Of a stretch of 11,026 nt of DNA, positions 5,337-11,026 are shown in pieces; position 1 is the stretch's first letter, and each line of letters opens with the position of its first letter. Under the pieces are notes generated by a model that made no database searches, was not told the origin of the DNA, and saw nothing but the letters and a program-made list of their open reading frames with translations. A program made the translations under genes and the position numbers. The stretch lies in the NCBI GenBank assembly GCA_009927375.1, contig RFNE01000302.1, positions 1-11,026 on the forward strand, written 5' to 3'. Source of the stretch: Actinomycetota bacterium (GTDB lineage: Bacteria > Actinomycetota > Acidimicrobiia > Acidimicrobiales > Ilumatobacteraceae).

Positions 5337-7610
5337 CTACGCGAGGTCGCTCACCGGATCGAGGTTGTGACCCTCGACGTCGATCTTGGGCAACATGCGA
5401 TCGATCCACTTCGGAATCCACCAGTTGCGATCGCCGAGCAGTTCCATCGTCGCGGGAACGAGCACCATGCGCACGATCGTTGCGTCGATGAACACCGCGA
5501 GCGCGAGGCCGAGTCCGAACAACTTGAGCTGACGGTCGTAGCCAAGGACGAAGGCCGCGAACACGCACACCATGATCAGCGCAGCGGCGGTGATCACGCG
5601 TGCAGTTGCAGTCAAGCCATCCGCGACTGCTTCCGCATTGTTGCCCGTGCGCAGATACTCCTCGCGCACACGCGAGAGGAGGAACACCTCATAGTCCATG
5701 GAGAGTCCGAACACGATGGCGAACAACATCATCGGGGCCCAACTCTCAATTGGTCCTGCCTTGTCGACGCCAATCAGATTCATGCCCCAGCCCCATTGGA
5801 AGATCGCCACGATCACTCCATAGGCGGCGCCGATCGACAGCAGGTTCATGATCACGGCCTTCAGTGGAACGAGGAGACTGCGGAACACCGCCATCAGCAG
5901 GAGGAACGACAGCGAGAGCACGCCGATGAACAAGAGCGGCATGCGGCTGCCGATGACGTCGGCGAAGTCGACGCCGGCTGCGGTGAAGCCACCGACCTTG
6001 GCTTGAACGCCAGTTTTCGGAATGACGTCGTTGCGCAAGGTCTTGATGAGCGTCGTCGTTGCCTCGTCCTGTGGAGCAGTCGTCGGATAGGCGATGACGA
6101 GCGAGAGCGAACCGTCCTTCGACGCTGGTGTCGCTTGGGCGAAAGCGATTCCGTCGACGCCGCGCACCACACCGACGAAGGACTCGAGTGCGGCTGGATC
6201 GGACGCAGTGTCGCCTTGAACGGTAATGAACAATGGACCGTTGAAGCCCGGGCCGAAGCCATCGGCGAGCATGTCGTAGGCGCGACGAACGGTCGTCGAT
6301 TCCGGGGCGTTGCCGTTGTCGCCGAAGCCGAGTCTGATCGAGAGCAACGGTGCACCGAGGATGAGGAGCACGGCGGTCGCACTCAGCGCCGACGTCCATG
6401 GTCGTCGCTGGACGAGGCGGCTCCAGCGATACCAGAAGGTCTCGGTCTTCGGCTTCCGTGCGCGTTGCGGAATTGGCTTCCGCAACGGCTTGATGACGAA
6501 GCTTGCAAGCGTCACGACGATTGCGCTCGCGACTGCTGCAAGGAACAGCGGAAGGGACTCGGCCACGACTGCGAAGAACGTGATCACGACGAATGCCGAC
6601 AACGCGATGAGCGCCGCGCGCGAAGTCACGTCGATGCGGTGCTTGACCATCGCGAGGAGAGCGGGGAGCAGCGAAATCGAGGCGATCATCATGACGAGGA
6701 CTCCGATCACCGCGCCGATGGCCAGACCGCGTGCGAAGGCGAGACCCATGACGAACAGGCCGAGGAGCGAGATGATGACGGTGATGCCGGCGAAGATCAC
6801 CGCTCGGCCAGAGGTGTCCACGGCATTCACGACCGAGTCTTCAACCGACATCCCGTGGTGAATGCCCTCGCGGTAGCGGGTGACGATGAAGAGCGCGTAG
6901 TCGATGCCGACGCCGAGTCCGATCATCGCCACGAGCGACGTCGTGAAGTCGGGCATCGGGAGCACGTGGCTCAGCACGGTGACGAGCGACGCGCCGACGC
7001 CGAGGCCGACGAGCGCCGTTCCAATCGGAAGGCCCATCGCGAGCACCGATCCGAATGCGAGGACGAGAATGATGATGGCTGCGAGAAGTCCATACGCCTC
7101 GCTCGCGGGCAACTCGAATCCAGCGAAGATGTTGCCGCCGTACTCGATGCGCAGATCACCGGTCTCGTACGGCTTGCCAATGTCACGGATTTCCTCACCG
7201 AGGGTGATGAGTGCAGTTTGCGACCGAATCGTTGCGTCGATCGATGCAAATGCCGTCGTGCGCGAAGTATTGATCTGTCCCTCGACGTCGTACGGACTCG
7301 TGACGGTGACACCTTCGACCTGTCCGACCTTGGTGAACAGTTCAGTCATTGCGTCCCTCACGGCATCGGAGTCGACGCCCGCAGGCGAAGCGAAGACGAT
7401 TTCTCCACTGAAGCCAGCTCGGTCGGGGTTGTTCGCCTCGAGCAACATCTGGACGTCGTTCGACTCACTTGCGGGGATCTCAAACTCGGTGGCGAAATCG
7501 GACCCTGTCCTCGAGGATGCAAATCCGATCACGACGAGCAGTGGAATCCAGATTCCGAACACCATCAATCGACGATGGCGGACACTGAAACGCGCAAGGG
7601 CAGCAAGCAT
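5337..7610 (-). CDS. MMPL family RND-type transporter
   Basis: This is a proton-driven inner-membrane exporter of the MMPL branch of the RND superfamily, 757 aa. TM1 lies at 14-31, then comes a first extracytoplasmic domain (about 32-172). A TM2-6 block (about 173-322) contains GLGVGIDYALFIVTRYRE (231-248). TM7 (about 407-425) precedes a second extracytoplasmic domain (about 426-555), and the TM8-12 block (about 557-723) contains FGLSMDYEVFLLSRVRE (634-650). The paired Asp-Tyr residues (D237-Y238, D639-Y640) are the expected proton-relay sites. Unusually, the central cytoplasmic linker holds two more hydrophobic segments (about 332-350 and 353-373). The gene is third in an operon after the sulfatase and SRPBCC genes, 65 bp downstream of the latter, with a weak SD-like GAGAAAG 7 nt before ATG 7610. 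Substrate is unknown; MmpL relatives export lipids or drugs. Confidence 0.93.
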   Translation of the reverse strand: MLAALARFSVRHRRLMVFGIWIPLLVVIGFASSRTGSDFATEFEIPASESNDVQMLLEANNPDRAGFSGEIVFASPAGVDSDAVRDAMTELFTKVGQVEGVTVTSPYDVEGQINTSRTTAFASIDATIRSQTALITLGEEIRDIGKPYETGDLRIEYGGNIFAGFELPASEAYGLLAAIIILVLAFGSVLAMGLPIGTALVGLGVGASLVTVLSHVLPMPDFTTSLVAMIGLGVGIDYALFIVTRYREGIHHGMSVEDSVVNAVDTSGRAVIFAGITVIISLLGLFVMGLAFARGLAIGAVIGVLVMMIASISLLPALLAMVKHRIDVTSRAALIALSAFVVITFFAVVAESLPLFLAAVASAIVVTLASFVIKPLRKPIPQRARKPKTETFWYRWSRLVQRRPWTSALSATAVLLILGAPLLSIRLGFGDNGNAPESTTVRRAYDMLADGFGPGFNGPLFITVQGDTASDPAALESFVGVVRGVDGIAFAQATPASKDGSLSLVIAYPTTAPQDEATTTLIKTLRNDVIPKTGVQAKVGGFTAAGVDFADVIGSRMPLLFIGVLSLSFLLLMAVFRSLLVPLKAVIMNLLSIGAAYGVIVAIFQWGWGMNLIGVDKAGPIESWAPMMLFAIVFGLSMDYEVFLLSRVREEYLRTGNNAEAVADGLTATARVITAAALIMVCVFAAFVLGYDRQLKLFGLGLALAVFIDATIVRMVLVPATMELLGDRNWWIPKWIDRMLPKIDVEGHNLDPVSDLA

Positions 7611-7675
7611 GTGGGGGCTTTCTCGTTGGGGGAAGACCAGCCGCGAGGCAAGTGGTCCAATGAATCAACGAAATA

Positions 7676-8146
7676 CTAGGTGAGGAAATTCCCGAGGGAG
7701 TCGAAGTAGTTCTCGATTCCAGCTTGCGCGCGAGGTGCTTCTTCAGCGGGAAGATCGCCAAATTGACTGAACTTGACCCACGTCACGCCCGTGCGCTCCT
7801 CGAATTCGACGACGACGAGGTGGGCTGGCGCATTGCGATCACGCGCGGCGAACTCGTCCGCGGCTTGCGTGTAGGACATCGTGTGTGCGAGTCGACGATG
7901 TCTTTCGACTTCCGTGTACCAGCCATAGAAGTACGCCTGGAAGCCAAATTCTCGGACGTCTATTCCGGTGCTCCACGCGCCACCAACGACGGGATCTGAG
8001 GTGACAGATCCGGGGACACACGACATCGTCGTCGGGTGATACCAGGCTTCGAGGGCAGTCGGGTCCGTCCACGCGTGCCACATCGACTCCACGGTGCTGG
8101 CGAATTCACGTTCGACGGAATACGCAAGGTCTCCGTACGGAGTCAT
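7676..8146 (-). CDS. AHSA1/SRPBCC family protein
   Basis: This is a small cytosolic START-like (SRPBCC) protein of the AHSA1 family, 156 aa, with a deep hydrophobic ligand cavity expected. Family traits are the opening VEREF...VESMWHAWTDPTALEAWYHP (11-38), the central VGGAWSTGID (54-63), and the closing amphipathic helix GIENYFDSLGNFL (143-155). The open frame extends upstream to 8173, but ATG 8146 is preferred because it forms a 4-nt ATGA overlap with the sulfatase stop, implying translational coupling, and because it matches the domain start. Such proteins bind lipids, polyketides or other hydrophobic ligands, and a few act as cyclases or stress factors; none of this can be decided here. 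Its place between a hydrolase and an exporter suggests it handles the same compound, which is inference. Confidence 0.85.
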   Translation of the reverse strand: MTPYGDLAYSVEREFASTVESMWHAWTDPTALEAWYHPTTMSCVPGSVTSDPVVGGAWSTGIDVREFGFQAYFYGWYTEVERHRRLAHTMSYTQAADEFAARDRNAPAHLVVVEFEERTGVTWVKFSQFGDLPAEEAPRAQAGIENYFDSLGNFLT

Positions 8147-9600
8147 GTGCGCCACGGCACTCCAACGGGCCACTCACCGATGCCGCCCTTTTCGTTCAGC
8201 ATTCCGGTGAGTTCACGGTTCAGGTGGCGCGAGCGCCACGTGAGCATGTCCTGGGCGAGTGGAAGCACGACGGATGGGTCGTCGATCGTGGTGCGCCACG
8301 TTGGATCGCTCTTGGTGTCGAAGCACAGCCACGTACCATCGCCGAACTGCACATACGCGAGATCGTCGTACCGCCGAACCGCAAGATTCTGCATCTCCAG
8401 CCGGCGGTCCCATGGCCATTCGCGTTCCTGCATACGGATGAAGAAGTGGCGCCAGTCGTATTCATACGACGCAGCTGGACGCCAGTGCTCGACCGACTTG
8501 CCTTCGAGGAGCGGAGTGAGGGGAAGCCCGTCACACTGCTTCGGAACGGGTTGCCCCAGCGCCTCGGCGATCGTCGGCAGGATGTCGACGTTCTCGGTGA
8601 ACTGATCGACGGTGGTCCCGTTGCGCGATGCGAGTTTTGGATCGCGGACGATTCCGAGGATGTGATAACTCTGCTCGAAGAAGCCGAGCTTCTCCTTGAG
8701 CCCGTGGTCGCCGAGCTGCTCGCCGTGATCGGCAGTGACGATGATGATGGTGTTTTCCCACATGCCACGCTCGACGAGTGAGTCCCAGATGCGTCCGAGC
8801 TGCTCATCGACGTCGCCGATCATGCCGTAGTACTGCGCACGCATGTGACGTATCCCGGCTTCGTCCTGCGGCGGTATTGCACTCGGAATCTGGAGCGCAA
8901 AGTCGTGGAACGGATGTCGGTTTTCAGTCGGCGTGATCGGCAGCTCGACATCTGCGGGGTCGTATGCAGTGCTCCACTTGCCCGGCGCGGAGTAGGGCGG
9001 ATGCGGTCGCAAGTAGCTCGTGTGTGCGAACCATGGTCCGTCCTGGCGATCGAGCCAAGAAAGGAAGTGGTCGGTGAGGAAGGCAGAGATGCCGAACTCC
9101 GCGGGCCGAGTCGGTTCCGAAAGGAGCGCTTGCTGTGCGTTCATCGGCACGTCAAATCCGTTGGCGCGCAGGTGGTTGATCCACAGCTCGTGTGGTTCGG
9201 GAATGAACAACTCACAATCAAATCCCGGGAGGATGCCTTCGAACGAGGTCAATCGCCAGTCGTCGGGTCCGGTGGTGTCGCGCGGATCGGCGGACTGATC
9301 CGTATAGCCGAAGAGAGTAGGTGTGTACCCGGCGCGTCGGGCGAGTAACGCGACGTTGTCAAACCTTCGATCGAGTGGCGTGCCATTGGCAACGACACGA
9401 TGGTTCATCTGGTACATCCCGGTGTACAAACTCGCGCGACCGGGAGAGCACGGCGCGCACTGGCTGTAGTGCCGGGTCAGCCGCACACCGTGTCGCGCAA
9501 GTCGGTCGAGGTTTGGCGTGCGCACGAGTGGATGTCCGGCGATCGAGAGACAGTCGGCTCGGAACTGGTCCAGCGTGATGAGCAGGACATTGGGAGTCAT
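8143..9600 (-). CDS. Sulfatase/phosphonate monoester hydrolase-like enzyme (alkaline phosphatase superfamily)
   Basis: The 485-aa protein is a formylglycine-dependent hydrolase of sulfate or phosphonate/phosphate esters. The maturation motif is C51-S-P-G-R55, embedded in CAPCSPGRASLYTG (48-61), so C51 should become the catalytic formylglycine. Metal ligands are visible at D11-Q12 and D291-H292 (TADHGEQLGDH), with active-site candidates N72, H200 (RPHPPY) and K304. The double-Cys CxPCxPxR layout, MNHR, and the DEAGIRHMRAQYYGMI-like segment resemble Rhizobium and Burkholderia phosphonate monoester hydrolases more than classical arylsulfatases; that comparison is from memory. There is no signal peptide, so it is cytosolic. 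ATG 9600 starts the domain exactly and follows a TANNNT box by 8 nt; the frame is open to 9627. No formylglycine-generating enzyme is encoded here. It is the first gene of the operon with the SRPBCC and MMPL genes. Confidence 0.9.
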   Translation of the reverse strand: MTPNVLLITLDQFRADCLSIAGHPLVRTPNLDRLARHGVRLTRHYSQCAPCSPGRASLYTGMYQMNHRVVANGTPLDRRFDNVALLARRAGYTPTLFGYTDQSADPRDTTGPDDWRLTSFEGILPGFDCELFIPEPHELWINHLRANGFDVPMNAQQALLSEPTRPAEFGISAFLTDHFLSWLDRQDGPWFAHTSYLRPHPPYSAPGKWSTAYDPADVELPITPTENRHPFHDFALQIPSAIPPQDEAGIRHMRAQYYGMIGDVDEQLGRIWDSLVERGMWENTIIIVTADHGEQLGDHGLKEKLGFFEQSYHILGIVRDPKLASRNGTTVDQFTENVDILPTIAEALGQPVPKQCDGLPLTPLLEGKSVEHWRPAASYEYDWRHFFIRMQEREWPWDRRLEMQNLAVRRYDDLAYVQFGDGTWLCFDTKSDPTWRTTIDDPSVVLPLAQDMLTWRSRHLNRELTGMLNEKGGIGEWPVGVPWRT

Positions 9601-9608
9601 CACTAACG

Positions 9609-9614
9609 AGCGTA
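9609..9614 (-). promoter_or_regulatory. Candidate -10 box of the sulfatase operon (leaderless)
   Basis: The minus strand reads TACGCT, followed after 8 nt by ATG 9600, with no Shine-Dalgarno sequence. It shares two bases with the opposing -10 box of the hydrolase gene, so both promoters cannot be occupied at once. Confidence 0.45.
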
Positions 9615-9618
9615 GTGT
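9613..9618 (+). promoter_or_regulatory. Candidate -10 box of the alpha/beta hydrolase operon
   Basis: TAGTGT precedes ATG 9629 by 10 nt, so the transcript would have a leader of only about 4 nt. It overlaps the left arm of the 13-bp palindrome at 9616-9628. Confidence 0.4.
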
Positions 9619-9628
9619 GAGGCTCACA
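9616..9628. promoter_or_regulatory. Perfect 13-bp palindrome, candidate operator between divergent operons
   Basis: TGTGAG-G-CTCACA is a perfect inverted repeat with 6-bp arms and a 1-nt centre. It ends directly before the hydrolase ATG and overlaps its -10 box. The arms look like CRP half-sites (TGTGA/TCACA), but the 3-nt spacing is not the 6 nt that CRP needs. A repressor bound here would block the hydrolase promoter and lie beside the sulfatase promoter. Confidence 0.45.
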
Positions 9629-10507
9629 ATGGTCGACCACGCACGCAGTTCTCATGTCGACGTGAACGGCGTGTCGTTGAGGATTCTCGAATGGGAACCT
9701 ACGACCAGTAAAGAGCGTCCGGCGATCGTGTTGGTTCATGGACTCGCCTCGAACGCGCTGTTGTGGCAGGGTGCGGCGACTGCACTCGCGGCCCGAGGGC
9801 ATCGAGTCGTAGCGATCGACCAGCGTGGTCATGGCCAATCGACGAAACCTGAAAGTGGTTATGACATGGCGACGGTGACGAGTGACCTCGCCGCGCTCCT
9901 CGAGGAGTTGGCTGCTCGGGGATTCGATCGACCAGTTGTCGCGGGTCAGTCATGGGGTGGCAACGTGGTCGTCGAGCTCGCTCACCGACACCCGCATCTC
10001 ACGCGTGGAGTGGTCGCCGTTGATGGGGGATTCCTCGAACTGCAACAGCACTTTCCGGAATGGGACGACTGTGCGACTGCACTTGCCCCACCGAACTTGC
10101 TCGGCACACCGGCAAAGCGGATGCGCGAGTACATGCGCTCGGCGCACGCAGACTGGCCAGAGTTGGGGATCGAGGGGCAGATGGGCAATTTCGAGGTTCT
10201 GAGCGATGGCACGATCAGGCCATGGCTCTCCTTCGATCGCCATTTGCAGGTGCTTCGAGGGCTGTGGGAGCACCGCCCGAGCGAACTCTTTGCTGCGATA
10301 ACCATCCCCGTGATGTTCGTCCCCGCCGACCATGACCACGGCGTGTTCGCTGCTACGAAGCGCAATTCGGTCCAGCGTGCGATCGAGGCGTTGTCACGTG
10401 GTCGTGTCGAGTGGTTCCATGGAGCTGACCATGATTTGCACGCCCAGCACCCTGAACGATTCGCCGACGTGGTGAGCGACGCAATCGCCGAGGGGTTCTT
10501 CTCGTGA
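9629..10507 (+). CDS. Alpha/beta hydrolase
   Basis: This 292-aa alpha/beta-fold hydrolase resembles esterases, C-C hydrolases and haloperoxidase-like enzymes. It has the oxyanion segment VLVHGLASN (34-42), the strand IDQRGHGQS (63-71), the nucleophile elbow G106-Q-S108-W-G110, a cap region (about 135-215), an acid candidate at D234 or D236 (VPADHDH) and the catalytic His in GADHDLHAQHP (H268). There is no signal peptide, so it is cytosolic. The frame is open upstream to 9518, inside the divergent sulfatase gene. ATG 9629 is preferred because it lies after the -10 box and just before the DVNGVSLR segment where the domain begins. Its stop overlaps the next gene's GTG (GTGA), so the two are probably co-translated. 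The substrate is unknown; divergence from the sulfatase operon hints at a shared ester-type substrate. Confidence 0.9.
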   Translation: MVDHARSSHVDVNGVSLRILEWEPTTSKERPAIVLVHGLASNALLWQGAATALAARGHRVVAIDQRGHGQSTKPESGYDMATVTSDLAALLEELAARGFDRPVVAGQSWGGNVVVELAHRHPHLTRGVVAVDGGFLELQQHFPEWDDCATALAPPNLLGTPAKRMREYMRSAHADWPELGIEGQMGNFEVLSDGTIRPWLSFDRHLQVLRGLWEHRPSELFAAITIPVMFVPADHDHGVFAATKRNSVQRAIEALSRGRVEWFHGADHDLHAQHPERFADVVSDAIAEGFFS

Positions 10508-11026
10508 GCGCGCCACGCATTCTCACGATCATGGGCTCGGGTGAGACCGCGCCAACCATGGTGCCGACACACCGCATGCTCACCGCTCGAATCGGGTCGT
10601 CGGTGAAGGCCACGTTGCTCGACACGCCATACGGATTCCAGGAGAACGCACCAGAGCTAGCGGCGAAGGCCGTCGAGTATTTCAAGACGAGTGTGAACGT
10701 CACGCTCGACGTCGCTGGTCTGACCCAGGTCGTCGAAGGCGATGCTCTTGCCGTCGAGCGGGGACTGAACAAGGTGAAGGACGCCGATTACGTGTTCGCT
10801 GGACCAGGCTCGCCAACGTATGCACTTCGTCAGTGGGCGGGAACCTCACTCCCGGAGTTGCTCATCGCCAAGCTCCGACACGGTGGTGTCGTCACGTTTG
10901 CGTCCGCTGCGGCACTCACGCTCGGTCGTCGAACGTTGCCGATCTATGAGATTTACAAAGCCGGAGAGCCACCCCGGTGGTTGGATGGTCTCGACATCTT
11001 GAGCTCGATCGGGATCGACGCAGCGG
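10504..11026 (+). CDS. Peptidase S51/class I glutamine amidotransferase-like protein, partial (3' end outside window)
   Basis: An open frame runs from GTG 10504 to the window end (174 residues seen). It begins APRILTIMGSGETAPTM and contains FAGPGSPTYALRQW (98-111) and GGVVTFASAAALTLG (127-141). These fit the S51 (dipeptidase E/cyanophycinase) and class I amidotransferase-like fold, in which a glycine-rich loop is followed by a strand and a nucleophile elbow. S134 sits where S51 enzymes have the Ser of GxSAG, but the following Gly is Ala here (FASAAA). The start overlaps the hydrolase stop as GTGA, marking a two-gene operon. A peptidase or amidase role is plausible but unproven, since the rest of the active site lies partly beyond the window. 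Many relatives of this type are only annotated by fold. Confidence 0.72.
   Translation, partial: MSAPRILTIMGSGETAPTMVPTHRMLTARIGSSVKATLLDTPYGFQENAPELAAKAVEYFKTSVNVTLDVAGLTQVVEGDALAVERGLNKVKDADYVFAGPGSPTYALRQWAGTSLPELLIAKLRHGGVVTFASAAALTLGRRTLPIYEIYKAGEPPRWLDGLDILSSIGIDAA

Noticed and set aside
7673..7678. TAGTAT on the minus strand as a separate promoter for the MMPL gene
   Set aside because: It overlaps the SRPBCC stop codon, has no -35 partner, and would leave a leader of about 56 nt; co-transcription with the upstream genes is simpler.
5367..7679. A very long plus-strand open frame (770 codons) lying opposite the MMPL gene
   Set aside because: Its translation is rich in His, Asp, Glu and Arg with no recognisable domain, which is the usual antisense shadow of a GC-biased membrane-protein gene. 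The opposite strand encodes a clear MMPL transporter with all motifs.
9616..9628. Reading the TGTGAG-G-CTCACA palindrome as a CRP binding site
   Set aside because: CRP sites need TGTGA and TCACA separated by 6 nt; here the gap is 3 nt, so a CRP dimer would not fit.

Overview
The window is ordinary-looking chromosomal DNA from a moderately GC-rich, compact bacterial genome. The best guess is an actinobacterium, possibly of the Acidimicrobiia. Three things point that way: a P450 paired with a CxxHxxC [3Fe-4S] ferredoxin of the mycobacterial kind, an MmpL-type RND transporter, and several genes whose start codon sits only 6-8 nt after a TANNNT -10 box, as expected for leaderless transcripts. The assignment is inferred from gene content; there is no rRNA or other marker gene here. 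I see no tRNA, rRNA, IS element, integrase, CRISPR array or phage gene.

Layout, left to right. Positions 2-355 (+) hold the C-terminal part of an ALKBH2/3-like AlkB dioxygenase. It runs tail-to-tail into a homocysteine S-methyltransferase-family gene (352-1287, -). A 40-bp divergent gap follows, then an FAD-linked oxidase of the D-lactate/glycolate dehydrogenase type (1328-2712, +) with an apparent 1-nt frameshift near its 3' end. This meets a RhtB/LysE exporter (2716-3342, -). Across an 84-bp divergent gap lies a (+) run: a cupredoxin lipoprotein (3427-3876), a small ferredoxin (3921-4115) and a cytochrome P450 (4125-5336).

The P450 abuts, with no spacer, the end of a three-gene minus-strand operon that reads sulfatase/phosphonate-monoester-hydrolase-like enzyme (8143-9600), AHSA1/SRPBCC protein (7676-8146) and MMPL transporter (5337-7610). 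Divergent from that operon, across only 28 bp carrying a perfect 13-bp palindrome, lies a two-gene plus-strand operon: an alpha/beta hydrolase (9629-10507) and a peptidase S51/class I amidotransferase-like gene (10504 to the window end).

How the parts may work together: the ferredoxin is the obvious electron donor for the adjacent P450. The sulfatase and SRPBCC genes overlap as ATGA, and the hydrolase and S51-like genes overlap as GTGA, so both pairs are probably translationally coupled. The divergent hydrolase/sulfatase block around the palindrome is the most plausible candidate for a co-regulated, undescribed ester-processing and transport module, but its substrate cannot be read from the sequence. 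The remaining genes look like independent housekeeping or accessory metabolism. The gene order alternates between convergent junctions with practically no spacer and short divergent promoter gaps. No stretch above about 300 bases lacks a gene.
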